A stretch of 64,000 nt of DNA from Odontocerum albicorne (GCA_949825065.1 OX463859.1:27421847-27485846); one strand, 5' to 3'. Positions 1-11,559 are shown, counted from the first letter of the stretch. Numbers and translations are program-made. Notes: generated from the sequence alone by a model not told the origin.

Positions 1-439
1 TAGGAATAAATACATTTTTATAGAGAATTATATAAAAATGTTTGAAAAAAGATGGCACAATACAATATTATTTAGTATCTAAAGATAGTAGGAATTTGGT
101 ATTTCCCCACATCTACGTGTGCATAAAAATATATTTTGTAATAAAGTCATAAGAAATATTCCAAAAACAGTCAAACCACAAAGAAACTCATTCGAGATCT
201 TCCGATGTGTTATAATACCACACTCGGTTTCGCCAGAACGTTATGTTTGTTTAAATATTAGAAACTTTAATATGACGTTTCAAAAAAGTGACATTAAAAT
301 GCGTCACGAAATTGTAAACGTTTACTTTAAGTAGTTGTTAAGAAGTGTATATGTTTTTTTTAATATATTTTATTTTCCTTGAATATGCAAATACAATAAA
401 TCCGACCGATTTATTGCTTACACACATAAATACACACGA
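1..439. other. AT-rich DNA, no gene seen
   Basis: Short open frames only, without recognisable protein. The right part (about 360-440) is probably the 3' flank or tail of the minus-strand LINE relic that follows. Confidence 0.5.
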
Positions 440-511
440 TCACACCGTCTTCCCATTGGAATAGCCAGAGATGAGATAGCGCTAGACTTTCTTATCGCAA
501 CACACATCTTT

Positions 512-760
512 CGCCTTATCCACACCCATACACCTCCTAATACAATTTCCTCCCCCTAATACTTTCGCCTTATCCACACCCATACACCTCCTAATACAAT
601 TTCCTCCTCCTAATACTTTCGCCTTATCCACACCCATACACCTCCTAATACAATTTCCTCCTCCTAATACTTTCGCCTTATCCACACCCATACACCTCCT
701 AATACAATTTCCTCCTCCTAATACTTTCGCCTTATCGACACCCATACACCTCCTAATACG
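512..760. repeat. Minisatellite, 54-bp unit x about 4.6
   Basis: Unit starts (CGCCTTATCC...) fall at 512, 566, 620, 674 and 728, exactly 54 bp apart. Because 54 is divisible by 3, the minus strand stays open and repeats an 18-residue peptide containing IRRCMGVDKAK, which is part of the LINE C-terminus in which the array sits. Confidence 0.95.
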
Positions 761-921
761 ATTCCTCGAACTTTTAAGATTTTATGCTTTCTTAATATCA
801 TACACTTGATCCATCCATACATGTTTTGGTATTCTTCTTCCACGCTTTCTACTCAAATTAGCACTGTATGTTTGTTCAGTTAATATTTCGTCAATCATTC
901 TTTATTCAATACATCAGCGTT

Positions 922-1491
922 AAGTTCACACTTATCCCTCATCACTTAATTTTGTATTCTTTGATGCATTGTCAATTTAAGTTCACACTTATCCCTCATC
1001 ACTTAATTTTGTATTCTTTGATGCATTGTCAATTTAAGTTCACACTTATCCCTCATCACTTAATTTGGTATTCTTTGATGCATTGTCAATTTAAGTTCAC
1101 ACTTATCCCTCATCACTTAATTTTGTATTCTTTGATGCATTGTCAATTTAAGTTCACACTTATCCCTCATCACTTCATTTTGTATTCTTTGATGCATTGT
1201 CAATTTAAGTTCACACTTATCCCTCATCACTTCATTTTGTATTCTTTGATGCATTGTCAATTTAAGTTCACACTTATCCCTCATCACTTCATTTTGTATT
1301 CTTTGATGCATTGTCAATTTAAGTTCACACTTATCCCTCATCACTTCATTTTGTATTCTTTGATGCATTGTCAATTTAAGTTCACACTTATCCCTCATCA
1401 CTTCATTTTGTATTCTTTGATGCATTGTCAATTTAAGTTCACACTTATCCCTCATCACTTCATTTTGTATTCTTTGATACATTGTCAATTT
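922..1491. repeat. Minisatellite, 57-bp unit x10
   Basis: Ten head-to-tail units start at 922, 979, 1036 and so on to 1435. The first four have CACTTAATTTTG or CACTTAATTTGG and the last six CACTTCATTTTG, so variants are grouped in blocks, as expected from local duplication. Minus-strand translation repeats MHQRIQNEVMRDKCELKLT. Single-copy homologous DNA is present at about 40,770 and 54,530 in other LINE copies, so the unit is LINE coding sequence. Both strands are open only because 57 is a multiple of 3. Confidence 0.95.
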
Positions 1492-1619
1492 GTGTGTTCT
1501 ACTAAGTGGAAAGATTTCTACAGTATTTATTCGGCACATTTTAATATGGTTCCATGTCGATGTTAAAGCAACTTGTTCCAGTCAATCAATTTATGTTTTA
1601 AAATTACGATAGCGGTTCA

Positions 1620-2370
1620 ATAAGTACCCGTGTCAGGAATGAAGACGCTATTTTCTTCAAAAACAAATTATTTATTTTTGAACATTGTTCCTTTTTAGGG
1701 ATATACGAGTACACTTTTCGCAAGGTTCTGCCTTGTTTTAACCCCTCCAAAAAATAAGATATTTCAAGCTCTGCAAAATACGCCTCTGTCTCGCCGATGA
1801 CCTCCTCATTTGAGCTAAATGTTCTTTTCTGTGAGTCATTTCTTCATGTTTGGGAATAAGTGAAAAACGCAGGAAGCCAGGTCGGACGAATAGGAGGGTG
1901 CGGCAGCAATTTATGCAGTTTGGCGGCGAAAACCCCAGATGAATGTGCTGGTGCGTTGTCGTGGTGAAACAGCACTTTCTACTTCGCCAAATGGGGCCTT
2001 ATTTCCTTCAATTTCTTCTCAAAGCAGTCCAATAACTCACTTGTATTGTCCAGTGATAGTTTTTCCTTTTTCTAAAAATTCCATGAGTATTACGCCTTTT
2101 GCATCTGAAAAAAGTCTTGCCATAACTTTTACGGCCGATAGGACCATCTTCACCTTATTTGGAGCAGATTCACCGGAAGCAGCCCATGGTTTTAATTGTT
2201 GCTTGATTTTCGGTGTATGATGATGAATCCAGGTCTCATTGACGGTGAACACTCGACGCAAAAACTAATTCGGATCTCGCTTAAATTGCTCCAAACACAG
2301 CTTCGAAGTCGAAAGCCTCACGCGCTTGTTCACCGTAAGCAATCGTATAGTTGGTATCCTTGTCTGTGAC
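1620..2370 (-). pseudogene. Dead mariner transposase
   Basis: The minus strand encodes a mariner (Tc1/mariner DDE) transposase relic. From 2370 downwards there is EQAREAFDFEACLEQFKRDPN, then VFTVNETWIHHHTPKIKQQ, KPWAASGESAPNK, a piece around LEKGKTITGQYK, then HHDNAPAH and finally EEVIGETEAYFAE with frameshifts. The family normally has D in (V/M)DETW; here it is N (VNETW), so the first catalytic Asp is lost. The second Asp (HDNAPAH) remains. The third block (SPDLAPSD in relatives) is scrambled by indels. The N-terminal DNA-binding part is largely missing. No convincing terminal repeats were found. Confidence 0.85.
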
Positions 2371-3054
2371 TAAAGCGTTGTAAATGAATGTAATAATTGA
2401 GTAAAAATGAACTGATTGAGACAGAAAAATTATTCCAAAGCCGATCTAATGAACACTAAATATGATATGTGATGCGTTGGTATATAAAGAATTCTGCCGA
2501 CACCTAATTGCAGGGATAGTCCATGTTCAGAAAAAGAAATCTTCAAGATTCCAAAGAAAGTTTGCAGAACGTCAAGATTTCTTCATTGTCTTATTTTAAG
2601 CCATTGCAGTCTGATATGACATTCAAATATGTGATCATATATTTAAGATTAAAAATAGATCGAATTTAATTAACTTAAGCTTCATTTACATCGAGACAAC
2701 AAATATCCCCATTGTAAATTAAGGGAAAAATTATTTAACGCTGTTTCTTGACTATCATGCAACTTTTGATTGAAAAGTTCCCAAAAAATTTAGATAAATA
2801 ACTCTGAGTGTATGCACATGAAATAGATTAAGGGTGAATATATGTTAAAAAATTATAAATACCTAAATAAAACGTTTTTTTAATATTGCCTGAAAACAGA
2901 AATTGAGCCTTCGAAGTGTTTGAATACTTTGAAATCGTGGACATTTCGACAGTTTTAGACATGATACAATTATATTTCGACAGTTGTTGACATGATACAG
3001 TTATACGAGTATCTATGTATAAATTTCTAAACAAAATTATGTTTTACAAACATG
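2371..3054. other. AT-rich DNA, nothing recognised
   Basis: No coding or repeat structure seen beyond a short local duplication (CGACAGTT...GACATGATACA, around 2946-3000). Confidence 0.4.
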
Positions 3055-3425
3055 GTTCATCTTCATTGCGTGATCAATGCTTAAAGACATGGTCATCTGT
3101 TACGTCAAAAACTTGATCCAATATCTGTCTTAACCTACTTGTATTTTAGTCCTGAGCAACGTTGAGTGCAGCGTTTAAAGATAAGGCTATTTGATTTGGT
3201 CCGTTAATTTTATAGGACACTTTTTTTACTCGCTTTCGCTCAAATATCCCAGTGATCACCAGTTTCTTCAAACGTTCATTATTCTTTCTGGCAGCATACC
3301 CAAAGTATATACAGTGTCTTCTCCTTCGTGTTGTTGAAAGTGTTTCGTAAAGATCTAATTATTGGATGATAGAAGTCAATATCGAAGAGACCCAAATACA
3401 ACAGCTCGAAGGCATCCATCCCATT
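3055..3425 (-). mobile_element. LINE C-terminal relic
   Basis: Minus-strand reading gives DAFELLYLGLFDIDFYHPII, then CIYFGYAARKNNERLKKLV, KRVKKVSYKINGPNQIALSL, NAALNVAQD and DQVFDVTDDHVFKH. This is the order of the post-RT tail in insect LINEs (a W-Y-R-R-x-L-x-I-x-W-like block, then a GHVxR-like block, then the terminal block with a TDDH motif). Several stops. Family not determined. Confidence 0.6.
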
Positions 3426-5730
3426 TATTTCCTTCTTTCTCATGCTTTCATTTCATTAAGTACTAGAAATTTCTCACGGCAGATTTTGAAGGAGAAAAAA
3501 TTAAAAATTGGCAGCTATTCAATGTAAGTGTTCTAAAATTCGTTAGATTAAAAATCCAAAGTGTCTTTGTTAGGTTTACTTAAACCATCATGAAACTAAC
3601 AACTTCTGTATCAAAAAAGGTTAAGTATAGAATTGGAAAAGAAATTAAAATAGATTTGACCAAATAAACATCCCACAAAGCCTTCATCGGTCCTAAGCAA
3701 ACACTCTTCAAAGGCTTGACCCTACGACATTGCGAAAACTTCCCTCAAGGACCGTGCCCGACACCACCACTTAAGTTTCTATTTTACTTGACTGTACTGA
3801 CCCTAAGGGTACTCATGCATTCAGACGAGTAACTTCTAGGATGTAAAAGACGTTAGATGGGATTTTAAAGGATCATTTTGGAGATGTTGTTGATACAAAG
3901 GCTTTGATTTAGAACTTATTTTATTTTTTTTAAAATTAAATCACATTGTTCATCGTCTTGTTCTATAGTACAATATTAAGAAATGAAAACTTTAAACACT
4001 TCAGATAATATAAGTTTAAACATAATGATCGATAAAAAAAAATTTAAATTTTTTACATAAATGATGCAGTTGCAAATTTGAACAAAATTATTGATACAAC
4101 TGCAAAGCAAACACAATAATTGATAACATTGCAAATTTCAATTTAATGATTGATACAAATTTACACATAACGATAGATAGAACGGTAAATTTAGAAATAA
4201 TGATTGTACAATTGCAAATTATTTTTATTTTATTTTTGCACTTTATTACACATGGGTCCAACGATATTTTTCTAATCAACTAAATAGAAAATATAAAGTT
4301 TGTGTCATTGCTGGTTGAAAAGCTGTAGTCATTGCAAGTTATATTCAAACAAAAAAACATTATTCTTTTAGATTGCGCGTTGGATATTTTTCCAAAGAGA
4401 TAATATCAATTAAATCAAAGTTTCGAATTTGAGTTCACGTATGTGTAAATGTGGGGTTAGCAAGAAAACGTTGCATAATGTGTTATTTCAATTCTCTACT
4501 TAATTATGTCTATAAAGATCTATTCATGATGAGGAAACCCCCGAACATGCCTTTTAACGTATAAACGTTGCTTGAACATAATACTTGTATACATACATAA
4601 TAAATGTAATATCTACATTGCCAACTGATAGGAAAAAAAACAAATTTGATTGAATGGTCATTAAAATAAACAGAAAAACAAATATTTATGCTGAGTTTTA
4701 TTCAATGGAGTATCCAGATTTGAGAGACAAACTCCTGATAATTAACATAAATGATATCACAGAGAAAACAAAGAATATTCGCAGGGTGACAGAACACATG
4801 ATAAAGTTATTAGAGATAAAAAAAAACTAAAGGCTGAAGTATGGAGTATGACGAGGAAGAATACGATGTATCGTATATACCCCCGAATACGAAAAATGGC
4901 TGTGGCATTCAAGGGGAAAGTGCAGCGCAGGGTGCCAACCAACTACCCTCCACACGGAAGTCCAATGCGTTAACTTGAGGCTATATTACTTAACAAATCC
5001 AAGATAACTAGCTGAAAAAGCCTGCTAAAAGATAGAAGGTAGTGGAAAATATCATTGCAAGAGGCTTAGACGCATCTGCAGTTGTTTAATCAATAACGAT
5101 GATTTTTAGAACAAAAATATAAAAACTTTATCTTCGTTCAATTTTTATACTTCAAGCAATTGATTGATTAGTCTAATATTCGAAACACAACAAACAAAAA
5201 AAGTTGAATACGTTCCAACCAAATAATGCAATGGATTTACGACAAAAGAGATACCGAGCAATCAATAAACGTTGGTGTGCCGAGCAAAAGAATTTATATT
5301 CAATAAGCCATTAGATTTACAAAATAGCCAAGGGAAAAAATCTCTGAAATATGGTTACACGATACCCCGCTCCATTGTATTCCGAACAAAGAACACGTTC
5401 CACACATTCAATCAATCTTTTTTTTATAAAAAAAAAAGCGTTTTGCAAATGGAAAAACTGATGGAGACGAGAAATGCGAAAAGTGTTTGAGAATTGAAAC
5501 GTTTCTGCCCAAAAATGTACAAAAGATACAAACGGGCCTGACTGGAGGTAACAATAGGATACCAATAATAAAAAAAACTAAAGTGTTTTTGCAAAAAAGT
5601 ATACAACCCACATAACAGATTTATTTAACTTGTGCTATGTCATATCATTGACGACCACTGTGGCCTGGTTGGTAAAACATCAGTATTCCAGCCCGAACGT
5701 TCCGGCTTGTCCTTTTTCAATAATAAAGTG
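3426..5730. other. AT-rich DNA without a recognised gene
   Basis: Only short frames. 4,750-5,090 is a little richer in GC but gives no family I know. 5,650-5,715 has a weak tRNA-like look (CTGGTTGGTAAAAC followed by CCCGAACGTTCCGG) and could be a SINE head. Confidence 0.35.
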
Positions 5731-5734
5731 TTTA

Positions 5735-6900
5735 ATAATCTATCCAGTCATCTAGACGAGCATCATGACCATGATAACCCTTGATGACTCCTTTCCATCC
5801 ATCCCTGCACTCCGCAGTTCGAGGACAGTTGTTTAAACTAGTTTTGTCTCTCACTTTGTCAAACCAATTGTATTGGGACTCTTCCTTTTGTGCGTCGTCT
5901 TTCCACATTTTCAGTAACCATATGCCTCTCAAAACTGTCTCCTTAACCACGACGAAGAATCGGAAGACTCGTTGAAGGTATTTCGTTGTTAATCTGTCAA
6001 TGATTCTCAGTTCTTCGAGAATGAAGGCATTAGTTCGCCTTTAGTGTCAATGATTTTCGCGACATATTTCTTCAGCACCACATTTCCAACGCATCTCTTT
6101 TACGTCTCTCGCTTGCTTTCAGAGTCCCAAGTCTTTGTGCCATACTTTAATATTTCGATGACGAGAGACTTAAATTGGCACATTTTCGTCATGATGAGGA
6201 TTTGTCAGCTTTGACATCGCATTATTTGCCATTCCAGTTATTTTTGACTCCTCACTTTCACATGCTATGTTATTGGTAACACTCAAGTTTAATCAAATAA
6301 AGTCAAGACGACTTCTAGACCTCGATTCATATTATTTCATGGCCCGTTTTTACTGCAGTCTATTACCATTAAATTGGTTTTGATCTTTTGATTTCCAGGC
6401 CCAAGAACTTGCTCTTGTGTTCCACTTTTTTAAGGAACGTAGCCATTTCCTCTTCTGATGTGACAATCAACGTCATGTAATATGTGAAAGGTTTGAGAGT
6501 TTTCTCCTACCAACCCCACCATCCAAATATTTAAATGCTCTCTTAATAATACTCGTATATGCTCCATACAGATCCAATCAGGAGAGAAAATGCACCGCAT
6601 CTGCATATGTTTTCCGTGTCTGATATGTGTCTGGTTTTCGCTTCAAGACTCCTTCTTGTTGATTATAAGAGATTATCGTATTATAATAAACTCGCCAGGT
6701 TGTACTGTATACAGCAACTTCACGTTTCCTAACAAAATATATTTAGATTTTATGTTCCTTAACGTTGGTGATCATCCGAGCTAAAGTTTTTCTGTTTTGA
6801 GCCAGATGAATCAGATTCTCAACAGTCCACAGGTTGGTCCAGTCTGAAGCCACATATATCTTCTTCCTACACTACTTTAATCCTCAATCTTCCCCTTGGT
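5735..6900 (-). mobile_element. Decayed LINE reverse transcriptase, 3' half
   Basis: Minus-strand reading with frame changes gives, near 6,530-6,400, GRRKLSNLSHIT and SEEEMATFLKKVEHKSKFLG followed by LEIKRSK, matching the region after the YADD box. Around 6,180-6,000 is the thumb/tail (KSLVIEILKYGTKTWDSESK), and near 5,950-5,735 VKETVLRGIWLLKM and CRDGWKGVIKGYHGHD end the ORF. This is the usual order RT palm, Y-G-x-x-T-W block, R-D-x-W-x-x-x-I block. The YADD itself is destroyed. The element class is non-LTR; the clade is not certain. Confidence 0.6.
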
Positions 6901-7114
6901 GATGACATGTAGAAAATTATACTCCTTACTATGTCAGATATAGCCCAAATACGACACCTTAAGAAAATAAGTTCTAGTGAGCAACTCCCTTTATGTTTCT
7001 TCTACATTATGTTGTAAAGCATTGCTACCTACCATTGACCATTACACCCCATCGATAGGTTTTCCTTCGTGATTGAACATGATTCTCGGTAATTTTGATG
7101 GTAGAAATATCGAC

Positions 7115-7279
7115 AACTTCTTCTTCTCAGTGTCATGGCAGGTCCCCTCAACGTTGAATATCACCTGAGAGTAGGTATCTTTGTCCCCGGCAGCCCGAAA
7201 AAGATCCCCAACGCTCCTTATACCAGTCCAATCACGTATATTGATACGTTTATCGTATATCGACAACTGAGGAGCAGGT
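7115..7279 (-). mobile_element. 3' end fragment of a LINE (family E)
   Basis: Minus-strand DWTGIRSVGDLFRAAGDKD and YSQVIFNVEGTCHDTEKKK match the ends of the copies at 19.0 kb (TGIRSVGDLFRAVGDKYAYS) and 62.5 kb. The 3' tail has the (GAA)n-like end shared by all three copies. It is 5'-truncated and abuts the TTAA element fragment at about 7,280. Confidence 0.8.
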
Positions 7280-7695
7280 ATATTAATTCCAAAAAACCGC
7301 TATGGGTGAGAAAGCAACGCTATTCACGTCTCACTCTCACTCTACGTCGGTATATGGGAACGCAAGAAATAGAATGTCAGTTCACAATAGTGTTTCTTCC
7401 TTCGATGTATAAAATAAACAGTGTTAGTCCGTGTCCGGCTCAGTAGCTCTCGGGCATCCATTTGAAGTGGTCTCTTTGTCCGTTTTGTGAACGTCGGCCA
7501 ATGTTTTTTTCATATTGTCAGCAATGAAGTTTCAATTAATATCATGTTTGACTTCAAATTTAATTAATTTAAGCGATTAGCTATGAATATTCTTATTTTT
7601 TCGATTTTAAATCGCAATTTTTTACATGTGTATTTATGTGTACTGAATAAACAGCACCGGAACGCGCGGATTTTTTTAGCACAGGGAGGGAAAGG
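7280..7695 (-). mobile_element. Partial piggyBac-type non-autonomous element
   Basis: This is a reverse-orientation copy of the 606-bp element at 46,915-47,520. The outer end reads CACAGGGAGGGAAAGG followed by TTAA (7,696-7,699). It shares the internal block with CGATTTTAAATCGC, ACATGTGTATT and GGAACGCGCGG. The inner end is cut near the LINE fragment, so the second terminus is missing. Confidence 0.75.
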
Positions 7696-7699
7696 TTAA

Positions 7700-8400
7700 T
7701 ATTATTATGAAATAAGCAGATTTTGGTCATATATGATACCACCTTCATCTTAATGTTTTTATACAAGCTATTATAATACCCAATTTCTCCCACGTTACAA
7801 GATTCTTAAAGGCAAAGGCTTTTTTGTATCAATATTTTGGGCCAATCGAATCAGTGTGCACTGTTAAAAAAGTTATATTTAGTAAAATCACATTTTTGCC
7901 ACAGCTGATTGACAGTTGGACTGCTGGTGTAATGATAAGTTTGCATCAATACCATAAGGGTTTGATACAAAATATAATATAAAAAACGATAGTATTAGTT
8001 CGTTAACACTATACCAATTACATTTTATGTGTATTGTATTGCATAATGCATAGACGTAACTTTGTGGAAAAGCTTCAAAAGCAGTCTTGTTTCTTCACCC
8101 TAAATTATTATGGGTGGTAAGCCATGAAAGTTGAATAAATGATTTTTTTGTTATTTAATAGTTATATCGATATATCACATCGATTCACTACTCAGAACTT
8201 ATTGCGTAACATATATACATTCCTGCATTTGAAGCATAACTTTTTTTTAAATTTGAAACAACCCTTTTCACCTGGTGGGTGTATTGCCATTTTTCGTTTT
8301 CTTCCAAATAACAAGAAAATATATCTTGAATCTAAAAAAAATTCTTTCACTTTGTGGCGTCATGTATAATATTTTTTTAAAACAATAAATAAAACACTTG
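7700..8400. other. AT-rich DNA, nothing recognised
   Basis: No gene or repeat recognised. The last bases (about 8,380 on) already resemble the PLE tail that follows. Confidence 0.35.
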
Positions 8401-8409
8401 TTTGTGCTT

Positions 8410-8518
8410 TTCTGAAGTCTTGTTTGTGCTCCCCTGAAGATGAGGAGAAAGCCTTGAAACCGGTGGTTATACGTTACAAAAAGTAGAATAAACAGTGTAA
8501 GATAAAACAAATTGCAAA
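8410..8518 (+). mobile_element. Penelope-like 3' tail with degenerate hammerhead-like motif
   Basis: Contains CCCCTGAAGATGAGG, GAAAGCCTTGAAACCGGT and AGAATAAACAGTGTAAGATA, the signature shared with the better copies at 11.4, 15.2, 31.0 and 37.8 kb. The base after ACCGGT is G, which would not be allowed at a hammerhead cleavage site, so this copy is probably inactive. A shorter upstream echo (TGTGCTTTTCTGAAG) suggests a small duplication. Confidence 0.7.
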
Positions 8519-8654
8519 TAAAACACTTATGTTTTTTTTATAGTTACCACTGTAATCTAAAGTATATGTCATATCATTTAACTCATCTTCATCTGACGAG
8601 GCAGACGGAAGTTTTGAAACCCGTAAACTCACAAAAACTGTGGGGAAAAAGAGA

Positions 8655-8740
8655 TTTTTAAAAAAGGGTTCCAACGGGAACTGAATCTGCTACCCCCGGG
8701 CAAGAAGACAAGTGTCTTATCAACATAGCCACACAAATGT
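8655..8740 (-). mobile_element. tRNA-derived SINE head
   Basis: Minus strand: a box A-like TATGTTGATAAGACA and, about 30 bases on, a box B-like AGATTCAGTTCCCG followed by GTTGGAACCC. The layout matches the fuller SINE at 60.6 kb. No acceptor-stem pairing or intact cloverleaf, so not a tRNA gene. A second weaker echo is at about 8,850-8,910. Confidence 0.55.
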
Positions 8741-9286
8741 TGGCAATATCAACAACTGTGAAGTGGTTATGACACTCGAACACGTATAGTGTTGTAACTC
8801 ATATGAGTGTTGTAACCAGACGAAGTCTTTTAGTAGGTTTTTTTTTTCACCACTGAAAATCAACCCAAAACCCCCGTGTGAAAATAGGTTGCGTCTTACC
8901 AATAACAGTTACAAAGATTGTCATTATTTAGTAATTACATAAAATAGCCACATTATTTTTTTTGTTTATAAGCATCGCTTGGATATAGGAAGGTTATAAG
9001 CAGATTTACGTGTTGATTTTGAAACCATGAATTTAAAAGTTAAAGTTTATCTTGAAGACAACATCTGTAACCTATTTAGAAAGAAGAATGACTTCTACTT
9101 AAAGAATTAAGGTTCGATTCTTGGTAATTCTTACTGTTTTTAAGTAAAAATTAATTGTATTTTGAAACAAATTAACAGAAAAACAAACATTCATGAAACG
9201 GAGCACTTAATGTTATATAAAGTACCACTCTTATTAAAAGAAGCCAAATGACAGTTCATAATTAGTGTATTGGTACCAACCCTGTC

Positions 9287-9968
9287 GTCTTCTTCTTCTT
9301 CTTCAGCTTTCTCTCCACTGCTGAATGTAGGCCTCTTCTTTTAAACCTTCCACGCTTCTCTGTCTTGGGCTTTTCTCGTCCATTTTCTACCGGCGACAGG
9401 GATAATGTAGTCAGCCCACCTCTTCTGGGGCCGTCCCATCGATATTTTCGTATCCCACGGCCTCCATTTCAGGACTCTGGGTGCCCATCTTTCATTTTGT
9501 TGTCATGCAACGTGACCCGCCCACTGCCATTTCATGCCAGCAACACGGTCCATTATGTTGATAACCCTAGTCTGTCGCCTGATTTCTTCATTTCTGGCTT
9601 TGTCTATCAGACTTATGCCCAACATGTGTCGTTCTATGGACCGTTGTGCACATTTTAGTCTGTGAATGGTATTGGCAGTTAATGTCCTCGTTTCCAAGCC
9701 ATACGTTAGCACAAGGAGGACGCATGCATCGAAGACTTTTCTTTTTAGATTGGTGGGAACTTCCTTGTTCTTGAAAACATGGTCGAGTTTTCCGAATGCT
9801 GCCCAGCTCAGTCCAATTCTTCTGGGTGTTTCCGCTATTTGGTTATCTTTTCCCAATTTGATTTTACGTCCGAGGTATATGTATTCGTCAACAGCTTCGA
9901 TTGTCTTATCCACTTTCAGATTTCTGTTGGATGGACTCAAAATGTTTGTTTTATTTATGTTCATTTCT
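9287..9968 (-). mobile_element. LINE RT C-terminal fragment (family F)
   Basis: One long minus-strand frame (9,503-9,964) reads MNINKTNILSPSN, EYIYLGRKIKL, RRIGLSWAAFGKLDHVFKN, VLLVLTYGLETRTL, MLGISLIDKARNEEIRRQT and MKWQWAGHVA. After a frameshift it goes on with SWNGGRGIRKYRWDGPRRG. This is the region from after the YADD box to the terminal basic block of RTE/Jockey-like LINEs in insects. The ORF ends in a (GAA)n-like tail at 9,287-9,305. It is 5'-truncated, losing the RT active site and endonuclease. Confidence 0.85.
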
Positions 9969-10059
9969 AAACCAAAACCTTGCCATATGATAGTGAAACT
10001 CGGATTTGGGAGACAAAAATGGTAATAAAATTAATGATTGTCAATTTATGCATGAAGGC

Positions 10060-10330
10060 GGAATGAAGATTTCAGAAATGATTGCATATATAAAATGGAT
10101 CTGTAAAGTGAGATCTAGGAAGGGGTTTAAGGGGATTTGGACATGCGGAGAGAATGAATAATTAAAAAATTACTAAGCAAGTATAAAATTCATGAGTGCA
10201 ATGTATATGTGGTAAAGGTAAACCGGTGAAAAAGGCTAGATCAAATAGCCCAGATTTTAAAATAAGCTAATGTGAGTCTGTTAAGTGAGAAGTATGAATA
10301 TAAGAATATTTAATATGCACATGAAGAGAT
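10060..10330 (+). mobile_element. LINE relic (family A), plus strand
   Basis: The run around 10,125-10,165 reads GLRGFGHAERMNN then stops, a degraded form of the R-W-x-G-H-V-E-R-M block. The next 150 bases keep the order of the family A tail but no open frame. Confidence 0.45.
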
Positions 10331-10339
10331 GTATGAATG

Positions 10340-11212
10340 TCTAAGAGATGAAAATTGTGTGCTTGGAAATCATTTGCCTACCCTGCAGAGGATACGGCGT
10401 GATGATATGTATGAACATAGCCAATTTACATCTCAAATCCATTCTCTGGCACTACCGTCGAGAGGAGGGGAAGATGCAGACTCAGCAGACACACATGACA
10501 CGCATGGCAACTAATGAAATGTTCACCATCCCTAGAGTTAAAACCTCTTTTGCCCAAAGTCAATATGCTTATTTCGCTCCCATTACATACTCGTACAATG
10601 GCGTGCCGACTTCAATAAGGGCAAAGGTAGGAAAGACATTTCGACAGTCGATCGGAGCCTGGTTGTTATTGCGACAGGATTTTGAGTACTTGGGCTTTCA
10701 GGATGAATGACGAGTGGAAAGGATTTGTGTGAGTTCGTGAGTGTGGGTTTCTTCTTGTTGTTTTAATTTTGGTTGTTTTTGTTTTTGTGTTTCTGTGTAT
10801 TTTTTGTTTTAATTTTTATTTTTATTCTTATGATTGTGTGCGGTATATTGTGGGATGAATATTTTTGGTCCTTCTGGAGGGATGATGTGTGAGGATTTGA
10901 ATTTCGCAAGATGTTTCCAGTTGTAGTTGAGTGTCACTGTTTGTCGGGTTGATGAGAACGTGCAACGGGGTTTTGTTTTTGTGTAATCAAAAATCGGAAA
11001 GAAGTATCGATTTATTTTTTCATGCTAAATATCCTCAGTGAGATACAGGCAAAAGCCTAGTTTACTGGGGATACGACAAATGAAAGGCAACAAACCCAGA
11101 TCCATTAAAATTGTATGTCCAAATCAAATTACCTGTTGTTTTTCGCAAATTGTGGATATTTCTTGTCATGTGTAATAATAAATAAATAAATAAACAAATA
11201 AAATAAATAAAA
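10340..11212 (+). mobile_element. CR1-like LINE: ORF end plus 3' UTR
   Basis: The frame 10,348-10,710 ends with FTIPRVKTSFAQSQYAYFAP, NGVPTSIRAK and FRQSIGAWLL. This closely follows the usual C-terminus of CR1/Jockey-group RTs (P-R-x-x-T, S-F-x-Y-x-A-P, W-N-x-L-P-x-x-I, F-x-x-x-L-x-x-x-L). The following 500 bases are a 3' UTR that is nearly the same at 39,849-40,437 and, reversed, at 52,832-52,995. It ends at TTGTCATGTGTAATAATAAA with a short AAATAAATA tail. Upstream sequence is too decayed to assign, and the RT core is absent. Confidence 0.75.
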
Positions 11213-11258
11213 AAATTAAGCCTTCATTAATAGAGGTTTAATTCACAATATCTAAAAT

Positions 11259-11559
11259 TATAATAAGTTCGTGGTTGTTTATAATTAAGGCATTAACGTT
11301 GTGGAGGTTTAAAGACATTGTAATTTATTTTTATCAAACACTGTTAATTACACTTTTTTTGTGACGGTATAACCCTACCGGTTTCAAAACTTTCACCTCA
11401 TCTTCAGGGGAGCGCAAACAAGACTCACGCAAGTCTTGCGTGAGTCTTGTTTGCGGTCCCCTGAAGATGAGCGGAAAGCCTTGAAACCGGTAGGGTACCG
11501 TCACAAAAAGGGTAATAAACAGTGTTTGATAAAAAAAAATTACAATATAATAAGTTCGT
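11259..11559. mobile_element. Penelope-like fold-back insertion with 14-bp TSD
   Basis: Two copies of one PLE 3' tail lie head to head around a centre at 11,434 (AGACTCACGCAAG, one T, then its complement). The left arm (minus) runs out to 11,273 and includes ATTAAGGCATTAACGTTG. The right arm (plus) ends at ATTACAA (11,545). The pair is flanked by the same 14 bases, TATAATAAGTTCGT, at 11,259-11,272 and 11,546-11,559, so it entered as one unit. Both arms carry the hammerhead-like core CTGAAGA ... GAAACCGGTAGGG. No protein is encoded. Confidence 0.85.

Larger units (their letters stand above)
440..1560 (-). mobile_element. Decayed LINE C-terminal region carrying two minisatellites
   Basis: Read on the minus strand, this is the end of a non-LTR retrotransposon reverse-transcriptase ORF. 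In order it holds RIQNEVMRDKCEL (repeated), then RGRRIPKHVWMDQV, then RRCMGVDKAKDVCCDKKVW, then SGYSNGKTV. This order matches the usual LINE tail (RIRNE..., W-D-Q-V, C-M-x-x-x-K-A-K-x-V-C-x-D-x-x-x-W, Y-P-x-G-K). Stops and frameshifts show it is dead. Homologous relics of the same family lie at about 10.1, 12.9, 29.1, 40.6, 41.5, 45.9, 52.0 and 54.4 kb. Two separate segments of this coding region have been tandemly amplified (512-760 and 922-1491). The apparent long proteins here are by-products of those repeats. Confidence 0.7.

Noticed and set aside
868..1566. A 232-codon repetitive protein frame (and opposite-strand partners)
   Set aside because: It is the reading of a 57-bp minisatellite whose unit length is divisible by 3. 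The unit derives from LINE sequence on the other strand.
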